In this document: positions 39,687 through 50,469 of the stretch, piece after piece
Numbering within the stretch: the stretch's first letter is position 1
Layout of the letters: each line of letters opens with the position of its first letter
Source: Andalucia godoyi
Lineage: Eukaryota; Discoba; Jakobea; Jakobida; Andaluciidae
Length of the DNA stretch: 64,000 nt
Direction of reading: 5' to 3'
NCBI GenBank assembly: GCA_009859145.1
Contig: VRVR01000001.1
Coordinates: 372,001-436,000 of the forward strand
The notes under the pieces: generated by a model
What the model was told of the DNA's origin: nothing
The model's input: the letters and a program-made list of their open reading frames with translations, nothing else
The model's database searches: none
Program-made: the position numbers and the translations under genes

Positions 39687-41751
39687 ATGAAGGAGCTTCC
39701 GTCGTTTCATCTCGGTTCGTTTGCAAATTACTGCGGAGTCCACTTTTTCAATTCGCAGGTATGTTTTGTTGTTCCTTCTCTTTCCTCTGTCGTTTCCGTC
39801 TCTCCTCTGCTCAATTCGGTGACAGAAGGAGAGAAAAGGGCTATCACCACTTGCCACTCTCCGCTTTCTCCCATCCCCATAGTCTGACAATGCATTTTCA
39901 ATTCACGCTCACCGTTTATTTTCGTCGTCCGTTCCGAGGGTTTTGCAGTTTGAAGTTGCCCGTGCACAAGACGTGTCTGGTAAATATGTCCTGGACAACA
40001 CATTTCTTTTCCGTCCGAGCGTTTCGCTAGATCATTCTACCGTTCTTGTTCCGCGATCTCTGTTTGTAGACCTGAAAGACAATTATGGAGGTCTTGGTCG
40101 CCACGGATGGGTTCCGGAAGTCCATACGGATGCACTGCTGCTTGCCGAATATGGATCGGATTTGCAGATCATACGAGAGGCACAACCGTCCAAGTCCAGA
40201 TATGTCCAAGCTCTTGAGGATGCTCTTGCACATGAGCGTGAATTTGAAACTGTCCATGCTGTTGGCGACGCCGAGCATCCAGTGATCGAGCGCGTTGACT
40301 ACAATCTGGATGAGGATGTCAAAACGTGGTCGGACTACATGTCGTTCAACCTTGACAAGTTGAACTTGCTCCAGGCAAATTCGTATGCTCCGCAGTACAA
40401 CTCATTCTCCCAAGGTCGAATGCTGCTGAGTGCATCGGATTCGTCAACGTTTCTCCTTTCAGATGGTTCGTGGGAAGACAAGGTTCATAAAATGCTTGAG
40501 GAGTGCGACTATCCCGACGGTTTCGTCTTGTACGTCGATGTTAGCTCTGGCTTCTGTGGATCCGCTGCTGCGTTGCTCAACTTGCTCCGTGAGAGCTCAA
40601 AAGCGTTCCGGCTTGTGATTCCGGTTTCTCAGAGCCAGGACTTGTTCGAATATCCCGATCTTTCAGAGATTCCGGACCCCGCGCACTTTCCGTATGAGTT
40701 TTTCAACCGCTGCTTGACACATCACTCGGTCTTCGACTCTGCCTCCCTCGTGATGCCCATGTCCCTTTCCCAATCGACGATGTTTTCTCATCTTTGTGGA
40801 AACCTTGCGTCGTCTCCGTACACTGCTTCTGCTGTGATTTCGGCTGCTATAGACGTCATCACATCTGGCGTTCGGATGGTCAATCCGGACGGTCTATCTT
40901 TCGGCCAGACGTTCTCCCATCTGCTGTCATCGTCGTCGATGAAATTCAATTCTCTTGGTTTGTGCTTGCCTTTTTCCTTGTCATCAAGGAAGTCGTTGTG
41001 CGACTCGCTTTTCGAATCTCCAGATTGCCATCTCCGTGATGACTTTACAAATCTGACGGCAGAGAATTTCTCTTTCGAGCAAGTTGTCTATGGATTAAAA
41101 AAGGAAAAGCAGTCGACTGCTTGGAAACGAATTGCGGATGAAGATGACGATGAAGGCGATTTCGACGAGTCCATCGGCGGGATTCTGTCGAATGTAGATG
41201 ATCCTGAAATGATGAGGGCCGCCAAATCACGCTTCAATTCTCCTTTTTCTTACTATTCTGTAGCGCGTGGCCTAGGTTCTGTTCCGGGAGTGAGAATTGC
41301 CCACGATGCGGACTACAAGTTCTCTCGAGACATTCAGGAATACTTCTCCGTGGAATGGGCGAGGGCGGAAGACCCTTCGGATTTGTGGGACTTGTATCAT
41401 TCCTCCATTTCGACCAGGATTGGAAAAACACACCACTGTGCCACTCCGCTTTTGCTCCCTGTGACGTTTCCGTCTGTTACGAGCCCTTCTCTGTCCAGTT
41501 TCGGAGAAGTTCTTGGTCCAACGACTCTGGACCAGGCGGGTTCGCGTCACGTTTTGTCCATGCCAGCGGCTGCTATGGCTCGATCTGGCAAAGGAATTGG
41601 CTACGGCTTTCGCCAACTTGCGCTCGGTGTGGCGTCGCAGAAACGCCACTGGAACGGCCTTACCAGGTACTTTGTGGACACGGAGGTGGATGAATGGTCG
41701 GAGGTATCGGAATTTTTGTCACGCATGAGCGACATGTACATTGACTCCTAA
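39687..41751 (+). CDS. MSTO1: Misato/DML1 tubulin-like mitochondrial morphology protein, two exons
   Basis: Misato is a tubulin/FtsZ-fold protein needed for mitochondrial shape and inheritance. I propose exon 1 at 39687-39758 and exon 2 at 39949-41751, giving 624 residues (human MSTO1 is 570). Exon 1 supplies the family's conserved opening: FHLGSFANYCGVHFFNSQ matches the Misato -LGSFANYVGTHFWN-Q motif. The intron is 190 bases with GTATGT at the donor and TTTTGCAG at the acceptor, in phase 0. Exon 2 starts FEVARAQ and continues with the Misato segment, including VPRSLFVDLKDNYGGL and a SSGFCGSAAALLNLLRE region near the tubulin G-loop position. The stop is 110 bases from the convergent Myb gene. 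Confidence 0.88.
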
Positions 41752-41861
41752 AAATAAAATTAAAAATTGATGCATAAATTAAATAGTGATTCATCAGCTG
41801 AACAGGGGAAATTACAAAACGGCAGTCGCAAAAGGGCGTAGTCCGACATATCATACGCATA

Positions 41862-43782
41862 TCAAGATCGTAAACGCTTACCAACAACGGCTTCCTCCTC
41901 GTACTCTCGAGCGTCACCCCGGTCCCGCTTGCGCCCAGCAACCGTGCTACTCACTGTTGAAACTGGGTGGTGCTGATATACATCCGATTGACTGGATGCT
42001 TCCGGTGACACAAATGCAGGTCTTCGTCGTGCAGTCGGCTCTTCTACCTCGGTCAGAAGTTCGACCATATCATCTCCCAGCTCAGCACCCGCCAACTGAT
42101 CCGGTTCAATGAGAATTCGATGGGAGTTGTGCTGGCCACGAGAGCGTCGGCCGCCCATATAAGAATTGAGCAAATTCCCGTCACCACCATCGTCAGCGCG
42201 AGCTGCCTGCAACAAAAGATGGGTATGGCCACCCGAAGGAGGTGGATGCGGAGAGGATACTAATCGCTGTTGCATTGACAAAAACTGTGCAATCTGCATT
42301 TGATACTGCATCGCCTGTGGATCCGTATGCAAGTCTCCTGGTTCTGTCAAATCTGGATCGACATTCAGACTGTCGTTGTGTGACGGTAAAACATAGTTCG
42401 GAGTGAGGTCTGCACCGTGGGAACCGTGGTGCGAAGCAGAGCTCGACGCAGCACTGGATGGATGCAGGTGGGAAGACTGGTGCGGATGCAGCATATGACC
42501 TCCTTGGCCGTGAGAATGGGCAGCAGCAGCAGAAGGATGGTGGGTCATCACATGGTGATGGTGATGCACGTGGTGGTGGTGTTGTTGTGGAATCAGGTGC
42601 GAGGGACCATGAAGCATATTCATATGTTGGCCGGTATTGCCGAGATAATGGGAGCTTGCTGCTTGGGCCGCAAAGTGCGGATTTAACGCTCGGGAATCGT
42701 GGTGAGAAGAAGAGTGCAAAAGCAAGGACGAGGGACCGACAGAATGGCTCGCATGAGACACTCCCGAATGATGCGAATGTGGCGGAGGGTAGGAGTGACT
42801 GTGCACAGACGCCGAGCTGTGGTGGGGAAGATGGTGGGTCTGGTGCAGCTGCGAAGCAGACGGAGACGCAAAATGTCCGTGGTGCGAATGTGTCAACCCA
42901 TGGGAGGAGGAGGACGACGACGACGATGACGCCGACGACGAAGAAGCATGAGGAGGCGCATGTCCATTGGAGTTCATCGAAGCAACGGAAGTAGAAGGCG
43001 CAGATGGAGGCGCGAGGGACAGATGCGCGCTGTATTGCGATGGTGAATCGGATCTGCCGTCAGAAACCTGCGCATGCGTTGCTCTCGTCTTCAATCGCGA
43101 GTCAAGAATCATTTCATGTGTTACGTTCTGCGTGATCAAGTCAAGACCATCGACACGTGAACGAAAATCACCGTCGATACGGTTGACTGCACACAGCTTC
43201 GTAAAGAACCCCTGAAGAGCAACCACGCGAAATGGACGATACAACGTGGCCCACGATACTCCCAATTCAGACTCTGCATTGCTATCTCGAAGTCTTTCAA
43301 TGAAGCGCAAAACATCAAATGCTTCGGGAATGTCGCACGGCAGACGGAAGCTATCCGTGACCACCCAAAAGTCCGGATGCTCTTCTTTGCGCAATAAGGC
43401 CCACTCTGACTGAATGGATCGCACAGACCGGTTCTGAAAGTGCGACGCAAGAACCTTCCAATGAACCTTTTCCTCCACGTATTCGTACCCAGGCATTTTG
43501 TGCTCTACCGTATATCTGTACTGAGGAACCAGTTGTCGAAGTAGCGACTTTTCCTCCTCAGACCACTTTCTTCCTGGTCTCGCGCCTTCACTGAGTTCGA
43601 GCAAAGGAGCGTCGTCCGTTTGAAGCGTAGCCAATGTGGAATACGCAGACAGCGATCCTTGGGCTTGATGGCTCGTATTGTTCAGAGGAGCGACTTGCGT
43701 AGTGTTTCCATTCGCGGAAACCGCGGAAGAACTGGAAGACACGGAATGGTGACTGTGACCGTGGTTATGGGTGTGGTTGTGA

Positions 43783-43823
<41 letters not shown>

Positions 43824-44363
43824 ACTGTGGGATCCGGACGAAGGACCGGTTTCGAGAATCAACATGGATCCAGCATTCTGGTCGCCCAAGACATCGGAAC
43901 TGGCATACAGCGGAAGCGAGCCAGAACATCTCATTTTTCTTTCCAGCAACTTCCACTTGTCCTTCACATCCTGATTCAGACGTCCCAGTGATTTGCAGAT
44001 CAACGACCAGTTCCTGCCGTGTTCTGCAACCAATGTGATCAGCTTTTGCTCATCTTCAATTGACCACTTTCCACGTTGACGATCTGGAGCAGATATTCTC
44101 ATGAAGTGCTCATAGATTGACCCAAGAGAGCGGTACGGAAGGTGTTTTTGAACATATGAAAACATTCCTCGCAAAGGAGTGTTCAGCAACTTCATGCCCG
44201 AGGAAGCCAACAGTTGGATTCCGGAATCATACGACATGTTTCGAAACTCCATGTAATCACGCGCCAGCTCAACAATAAGCTCAGATTCCGAAGGAACAAA
44301 CTTTCCGCGAACTGCAGCGTGAATCCGGCCTGCGTTCACCACAGGCTGATTTGTCGGATCCAT
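41862..44363 (-). CDS. Myb/SANT-domain nuclear protein with His/Ser/Gln-rich regions
   Basis: This is probably a DNA-binding protein. The 833-residue frame has an N-terminal helical domain, then a Myb/SANT repeat at about residues 98-145 (GKWSIEDEQKLITLVAEHG, with NWSLICKSLGR and DKWK). A second, longer Myb-like repeat begins at about 265 (RKWSEEEKSLLRQLVPQY). The order 'HGRNWxxIxxxLGRxxxDVxDKWK' recalls the Reb1/TTF1/DMTF1 group, which bind rDNA terminators or promoters; that link is tentative. Between and after the repeats are low-complexity stretches of Gln-Asn-Ser, Ser runs and His runs (HHHHVHHHHH). The C-terminus has a KRLRS basic end. I start it at the ATG at 44361-44363. Confidence 0.72.
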
Positions 44364-44692
44364 GAAATGGCTATTTTGCAAGGAGCAACCCTTCCAAATT
44401 CAAAGAACAATTAATTTTTTTTTTAAAAATAAAAAAAAGAGTTATAATGAAGCACACACTTTCGTAATAAAACAAAACAAATACTAAAGCCAAAAACAAA
44501 ATAAAACAATTCAGGGGTGAATTTAATTGGAAAAAAAAACCCGGAATGAAGGAGACTGAACACGCCACGAAGCTGGGGCTCGCCGCTTGCGAAACGAGTT
44601 CGTTTCTCAATCGTCTTTGTGTACAGCAGATGAACGGAAAAGGCGTTTTTGCTGAAGATGTGATCAAATGCTTGTAATTTAAAAAAAAACAT
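44364..44692. other. intergenic
   Basis: A-rich, T-rich sequence between two minus-strand genes, with A runs at 44530-44540 and 44681-44689. It probably contains the Myb promoter and the polyadenylation region of the phosphodiesterase. No gene was seen. Confidence 0.45.
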
Positions 44693-45832
44693 CTAGTACA
44701 TGTAGCAAAACCGATGGCCGTCGTTGGAGTTGTTGAACTTCAGATTATACAGTTCGTAGATCCTAGTGTAGTTGGCGTGTGTAGCATTGAGGTTCTGCAG
44801 CGGAAGGATTGCAGAATCAAGCGGTCGGCTGGTATATACGAACCTGTCAACGTCGTCGTCGTACAATCCAAACAATCGAAGAATCGTCGAATACGCATCC
44901 TGATTATAGACAATCGGTTCAGCCAGCGTGAAATTTCTTGGGAACAGGGACGCGTTATTGCTCCACATTACGTACGGGACGTTTAGAACACGGGTAGAAG
45001 TTGGATCGTCGTGATTGGTGCCCGTACCTCCGTGATCCGAAGTAAGAATCACAACGCCAGTTTTGTTCGCTGCATTCATACTCCGATTAAACACGTCGAC
45101 TAGCTGCCCCACGTAACCATCGATGACTTGCACATAGCGATTAAAGCTGTCTGAAAACCAGTCATCGTCGTGGCCCGTCGCATCCAGCTCGTCAAAGTGA
45201 ACAAACGTCAAGTATCCTGGAACAGTACTCGTAGCTAGGAGAGACTGCATGCTTTCTAGAAAGTCCCGAGCTCCATGAAACGTCGAGTTGTCGTTCTGCG
45301 GACACAGCATTATCATCCAGCTGAGGTCATGGATGACGTTCGTTTCGTTGGGATTGAACGACAGCCACCGACGGATGTCGCACCACGTGTAGAATGCAGA
45401 CATTGTGTGATTTGGAAGACTGCTGTGCACTCGATTAAACAGTGTCGAACCTTGGTTTCGAAAGGATGCTGGCTGAACTTCTGATGCTGGATTGCTTACA
45501 AAACCAGCAACCGTAGGAGACATTCCCGTTAGCATTGCAGACCAGTTTGGAGACGAGACTGTGGGGGCTGAGGTGCGTGAACAGTATGCATACACGCCCT
45601 CGTCCATCAGCAATTGGAAATTTGGAACCGGATACTGATCTCCAACAATTGGATTGGGATTATCGACGGACAGGGCAGGTAGTCCATCCACACCGATGAA
45701 CAAAACCGAGTCAACAAGTTTTGGCGTGGGTTCTGCGCTTGCGTAGCTCATCAGCGAAAAGAAAATCATGAGGAACGAGAGAAACAGAAAGAGGTTTTCG
45801 ACGATCAGCAACTTCTGCAGAAGCGGATGCAT
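44693..45832 (-). CDS. secreted/membrane type I phosphodiesterase (NPP, alkaline-phosphatase fold)
   Basis: The nucleotide pyrophosphatase/phosphodiesterase family cleaves phosphodiester bonds outside the cell with two zinc ions. The 379-residue protein begins with a hydrophobic segment (about residues 9-33, ENLFLFLSFLMIFFSLMSYA) followed by ASAEP, a plausible signal peptide cleavage site. Metal-site motifs are present in order: FIGVDGLP, APTVSSPNWSAMLTG with the nucleophile in the TVSS region, DELDATGHDDD, and TSDHGGTGTNHDD. Many N-x-S/T glycosylation sites (for example NHT, NGS-free NAS, NFT, NAT, NYT) support an extracytoplasmic location. The start is the ATG at 45830-45832; an upstream TTG has no support. 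The exact substrate is unknown. Confidence 0.86.
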   Translation of the reverse strand: MHPLLQKLLIVENLFLFLSFLMIFFSLMSYASAEPTPKLVDSVLFIGVDGLPALSVDNPNPIVGDQYPVPNFQLLMDEGVYAYCSRTSAPTVSSPNWSAMLTGMSPTVAGFVSNPASEVQPASFRNQGSTLFNRVHSSLPNHTMSAFYTWCDIRRWLSFNPNETNVIHDLSWMIMLCPQNDNSTFHGARDFLESMQSLLATSTVPGYLTFVHFDELDATGHDDDWFSDSFNRYVQVIDGYVGQLVDVFNRSMNAANKTGVVILTSDHGGTGTNHDDPTSTRVLNVPYVMWSNNASLFPRNFTLAEPIVYNQDAYSTILRLFGLYDDDVDRFVYTSRPLDSAILPLQNLNATHANYTRIYELYNLKFNNSNDGHRFCYMY

Positions 45833-46239
45833 CCTGGAAACGACGATTCTTAAAAGAAAAACAAACAAACAGCAAGTATGCCACTAGCACCGCTGCCACG
45901 AAAAAGAAGAACAGGAGAAAAAAAATTTCGCCAAACAACATAAACGATGCTTCATTGCTTTTTTTTTTTTAATAAAAAAATTGTTCATTGTTAATACATT
46001 GTGCTGCCGCTTTCCCGCAATGGAGAGTTCACTCGACACGTCCACCCGCAGTGTTATAGAAAGGAACGGAGAACATAGCCGTTTGATTTGCCGCAAATGC
46101 CTCCTGCAGATGTGCAGATCACTTCATTTTCAGAGATGGAAGCTTTGCGGGACGGAAATCAAAAATCCTTGCCTTTCCAGAAATGAATCGTCAACACCAG
46201 CACATACTATAACATCGGCTTTCGTATAACCACCTAGCA

Positions 46240-46848
46240 CGACTGGAAGACTGCTGTGAATTTCATCAGATAGTATAGCTGAGTTGACAGCCGTCGACAT
46301 TGCTGTTGAATGAAAGGATGAAAACCTGCAGATTGCTGCTACCGGTTGTGGTTGTTGTTGATGTTGCGGCGGCGTAGTGTGCAGGTCGAGGCCCAATGAG
46401 ACACTGTCGAATACGGACAACCGATTCCTTGTAATCGATGATTCCTCCGCCGCGGTCTCTCTCTGCGTGTGTGTGGGTGTGACGCACAACATTGCCAATC
46501 AACAGAATGAATACAATATCCGCTCGATTGAAAACAGCGAATGAAAGATCGAGAGAGAATCAACAAGTTGATAAATTGCGGAATGGCAATAAAAGAATCT
46601 CGCTGAAATCCCTAGTTCTTTCCTTGTTCCCAAGGTCCAGACGGTTTCTAACGAATGCACTCATTGATCCATTCGAGAGCTCTGAACGAAATGCAGGTTG
46701 TTTCTGGTTTGGGGTGCGCAGACCCACGGATGTCCACTCAAAGGGGAACTTCATGCTGAAGCGGATTTATAAAGTCCCTCTACGCCAAATAACCTGTCTG
46801 AGGCGCAGCATGCGAGCCAAATGCTTGGAGAGAATTAAGTTGGAGGGT
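46240..46848. repeat. dispersed repeat block, copy 2
   Basis: About 608 bases nearly identical to 9147-9738 in the same orientation; see copy 1 for the differences. The match starts around GACTGG-AGACTGCTGTGAAT and ends at TTGGAGGGT, after which the two sites are unrelated. It shows no protein that is more convincing than chance. The high identity implies recent copying or gene conversion, or strong constraint such as an RNA gene. Confidence 0.9.
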
Positions 46849-47480
46849 CGTGCTTGACGTGTCCTCGAAATTACTGTTTCGGCATACGAGAACTCCGCAT
46901 TGAAGCATCTCCGCTGCGCCTCCTTGCATCGAAGCGAACGGCAGAAGAAGTGCACGTGCCTCTGCAGTCGAATGCATGCACGGGTCGCTGCTCACTTTGG
47001 AGCCTCTTTTCATTTATGGCCGACGCTCTGTATATGCATGCTTGTTGCTCCTCCTCACACGCACAGCCCACAGTCCAAGATCGGAAAAATTCCCCGATTT
47101 GAATTCCTGAAAAGCAACGACTCCTTTTCCGTCAGTTTGGATGTCTCTCAAAAAAATAACAACGAAAGAAAAAAGATAGCAAAACCCAACCATTCTGAAT
47201 TGGTTTTCTGGTTTTCTGGTTTTCTTTAATTGAATAAATCACTGATCAATATAGTCCATATCTTAACCATCCAAATTTGTGACATTGTAATTAGTCCGCG
47301 GCGTCAGTCTTGATTCGAGAGGACCGGTCTTTTGTACATAGCTGTTTATTGATCCGTTGTGTCTTTGTGTCTGATTTGTTTTCACGGTCTGTTCTACGCA
47401 CTGGTACTTTGATTGTTTGAAATTGTACCACTATCATCCTCATTGTCATTAGCATCACTGTTATTGCTGTTGCTATTTCA

Positions 47481-47482
<2 letters not shown>

Positions 47483-47543
<61 letters not shown>
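47483..47543. repeat. (TC)n(AC)n microsatellite at the start codon
   Basis: About 15 TC units are followed by about 14 AC units and run to the base before the ATG at 47544. It is pyrimidine-rich in its first half and may be part of the 5' untranslated region or core promoter of the nuclease-like gene. Confidence 0.85.
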
Positions 47544-50213
47544 ATGATTCGAGCTCCGAGTGCGTCCACCGAAAGATCACAGTCGGCGTCGGTAAACCAT
47601 CGAATTTCGGCGTCCAGAACATCTCGTCCGACTACTGCTAATCGATCTGTGAGCCGATCTCGTCCGACTACTGCGCGCTCGACTGCCGACTCCAATGCAT
47701 TTATGCGACCGTTTTCCGCCAAATCCATTGCGCATAGCACAATTTCGTTTGGGTCAAGCTCACCTTCGCGGCCATTCAGTGCTCTCGGGAAAATCGATAC
47801 ACATGCTTTGGAGTCTGCGCATCATATTGGTGACTTTGTGCGACTGATCCACCCGTTTCCAGCTCTCACAGGGACGCAAATTTTGCCGTCCGCCACGATG
47901 AGCCCTATTGCAAATTTGCATGTGTCTCCGCGGGTAGTTCGCATGGCCAATCTCGAGTGTTTTGGACAAATCACGGACATTCGGGACGAGTTTGAGAGTA
48001 ATAGTAATACCAGAGGTAGGAATAGTAGTATTGCTGTCATGCCCCGGAGCGGGAGTTTTGGATTGACTGCGAAGAGCGGGGGACCGAACCGGTCTGCCAG
48101 TCCCGGAAGCAAGACCAAAGTTGAAAAGAATGAGGTGATTCTTTGTGTGAGGATTTGGAAAGCCGGCGAGGAGTATTTGTTGGACCGACCGTTGGTTGAG
48201 AGGCGGATTGGCAAACTGCGGCTGAGAGCAGGAGCGGATTCTCTTCATTCTTCATACATTCAGAATCCGTACTATCGTCAGGATCTGTCCGAAGATTCCG
48301 TGATTACAGTGCCGGCGCCGGTGTTTCACAAACAAGTGCGGAGAGAGTGGGAACGAAAATTGGCTTTGAAAGGATCGACTACCTCCATTACATCTACTGA
48401 AGAGGCACTGCAGTCAAGCGTCAACTCCATCATCTCGCTTTCCATGAAGAAAAAGAAGAAGAGGAGGGACGGCTCCAATCCGTCGTCGAACCTGGTTTCA
48501 CCGAGACCTACAAGCCCAACCATGGTTCGTCCAACTGCGCTGTCCAAACTCATGAACGACTCCTTTGGTTCCGTGGACCGGGCAATCGCCTTGCGGCTCA
48601 GAGAAATGAACCGAAATATGAGAACTGATGTGCTTGCGGTCTATGGACCGAGAATGGGATCGGTGATTGAAGAGACTGCTGTTGTGACGCGTGTTTTTGC
48701 TGGAAACTTTTTTGAACTGGAAACACCGTATGGCGCTGTTCTGGCCAAGCTATTCGGTATTGAAACACCTCGTGTGTGCGCATTTCATCTGTTGTTGAAG
48801 AGATTCCGAGAATCGAAGCTGGATGATCCTGCTTTACTGGTCAGCGCTGATTCTAAAATACTTACTGTCGGAAGCAGCTTTCGGAGAACAAACAGCAGAT
48901 CACGAGATGATGGGGATGATGCGAAATCCGCTCCGTCTCCGTCCTCCGGACGTCGACAGGCCTCAACAGCTTCCAAAAGTCTATTTAACCGACTCAGACC
49001 GTCGCTGGCTGCGGTCACTGCATTTGCGAGAATGCTGGCGAAACACCGAGCAAAGCAATTGGAAATCAATGCGTGGAGCGCTCGGGACTTCCTGGCACAT
49101 CTTATTGAAGGTCAGGAAATCCTGTATCGCATTCGGCTACTGCATAGCTCATACATCTCCGTTGATGTGCACGTTGGATACGACTGGGCGCAATCCGCAT
49201 TGCTTAAGAACGGTGTTGGATGGGTCGACAAGGCAGAGGTGAAGCTGAGCAAAGAGTGCTCGCCCGAGTTTATTCCGCAAGGAAAGATCTCTGCGATGGA
49301 CAAATCTCGACTTGCCCAACTCGAGACCTTGGAGCAGGTGGCTAAAGACGGAGAGTGTGGTGTCTGGTCAGGTGCGTCTGTTCGCATGGCCTACTTTCAA
49401 CCACGCAAGCCTGCCGAAGTCAGACGAGAATCGACAACTGTGGCTGCTGTGGATAGTCCTTCCGACGCGGTGGCTTCTGCTGCTCCAAAAGCTTCCAAGT
49501 GGAGGCCTGCCATTATCACGACTCGCTTCCTGATTCGCCAGAATGAGGCGGCAAAGCCCAATGAAGAGAAGCAGAAATCCAAGAATGTCGCCTCTCTCGT
49601 CCCTCCGCTTCCCAATGCTGCAGGCATCAAAAACGTGTATGATCTGATTATGGAACTGCGGGCACTGTCTTCGGTCACCGAGGCAACTTCTCCTCCGCGA
49701 ACCCGGATCTCAACTTCTCGTTCTCGGTCTTCAGGGAGAACCGAAAGTTTCGACCGTGGCGCCGCTGGCATTCCCAACCCGAGCACCTCCCCTACAGCCA
49801 CGGTTCCTACTGGTGCTGCCCCTAGCACTTCTTCTTCTTCTTCTTCTTCTTCTTCCTACCCGCCGCCATCCAGTCGGCAGCCACTCACGAATGGCCGTCC
49901 ACAGGCAGACGGATCGCACCCTGCTGCACATGGCGATGAAGATGAAGACGACGGATACGTACAAGAACATCTTCCTGTTAGTGCAAACATGTTGTTTCCA
50001 GATGATGAAGTGGATGATAAGCCATCCAAAATCAGCATGGTATACCAGCGATCACAGCATCTTCGTAAGCCGACGTTTGGGCTTTCCGCTCCTTTCGATT
50101 CGCCGGTGTCTCCATCTGCGTCCAAAGCACCTTCTCCGACTAACTATGAGGACTTCCATCAGCACCGAAAATCCTTTTCTCCGGGTTTGAACGTGGATTC
50201 ATCATCCGGATGA
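47544..50213 (+). CDS. staphylococcal-nuclease-like domain protein with basic Ser-rich N-terminus
   Basis: 889 residues. The first 60 residues are basic Ser/Thr/Arg-rich repeats (SRSRPTTAR, RPTTANRS), likely disordered and perhaps nuclear or microtubule-directed. A split SNase-like (TNase/SND1-type) domain lies at about residues 370-620. The first strand region reads VVTRVFAGNFFELETPYGAVLAKLFGIETPR, interrupted by a Ser-rich insertion. The second half reads KHRAKQLEINAWSARDFLAHLI and YDWAQSALLKNGVGWVD, then LETLEQVAKDGECGVWSG. The -LxxLExxAKxxxxGxW- ending is typical of SNase folds. The usual catalytic Arg/Glu/Arg set is not clearly present, so it may only bind. The C-terminal third is disordered with Ser and His stretches. 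Confidence 0.7.
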   Translation: MIRAPSASTERSQSASVNHRISASRTSRPTTANRSVSRSRPTTARSTADSNAFMRPFSAKSIAHSTISFGSSSPSRPFSALGKIDTHALESAHHIGDFVRLIHPFPALTGTQILPSATMSPIANLHVSPRVVRMANLECFGQITDIRDEFESNSNTRGRNSSIAVMPRSGSFGLTAKSGGPNRSASPGSKTKVEKNEVILCVRIWKAGEEYLLDRPLVERRIGKLRLRAGADSLHSSYIQNPYYRQDLSEDSVITVPAPVFHKQVRREWERKLALKGSTTSITSTEEALQSSVNSIISLSMKKKKKRRDGSNPSSNLVSPRPTSPTMVRPTALSKLMNDSFGSVDRAIALRLREMNRNMRTDVLAVYGPRMGSVIEETAVVTRVFAGNFFELETPYGAVLAKLFGIETPRVCAFHLLLKRFRESKLDDPALLVSADSKILTVGSSFRRTNSRSRDDGDDAKSAPSPSSGRRQASTASKSLFNRLRPSLAAVTAFARMLAKHRAKQLEINAWSARDFLAHLIEGQEILYRIRLLHSSYISVDVHVGYDWAQSALLKNGVGWVDKAEVKLSKECSPEFIPQGKISAMDKSRLAQLETLEQVAKDGECGVWSGASVRMAYFQPRKPAEVRRESTTVAAVDSPSDAVASAAPKASKWRPAIITTRFLIRQNEAAKPNEEKQKSKNVASLVPPLPNAAGIKNVYDLIMELRALSSVTEATSPPRTRISTSRSRSSGRTESFDRGAAGIPNPSTSPTATVPTGAAPSTSSSSSSSSSYPPPSSRQPLTNGRPQADGSHPAAHGDEDEDDGYVQEHLPVSANMLFPDDEVDDKPSKISMVYQRSQHLRKPTFGLSAPFDSPVSPSASKAPSPTNYEDFHQHRKSFSPGLNVDSSSG

Positions 50214-50469
50214 ACGACCGCATAAGCATCGTTTTTGCTTGTTTCTTTTCTCCGCGCCATCTTTTTTGTTTTGTTGCCAGGCTTTTACAAGTAATACATC
50301 AAATTGTTTGGTTGGATTCAGATGACAACAGTCACGAAACTCGATGACGAAAAGAATTAAAAAAGGATTTGACAATCTAATACACAAACACACAAAACAA
50401 AACAAAACGAACAAACAAGCCAGGCCAAAACAAAAAAAAAACACCCTGGAAATACGGGGGAAAAGGTCA

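Larger units (their letters stand above)
45833..47543. other. divergent intergenic region with repeat block copy 2
   Basis: 1.7 kb lies between the phosphodiesterase and the nuclease-like gene, head to head. It holds an A/T run at 45955-45985, the dispersed repeat at 46240-46848, and a (TC)n(AC)n microsatellite at about 47483-47543. I see no protein-like frame in the rest. Confidence 0.5.
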
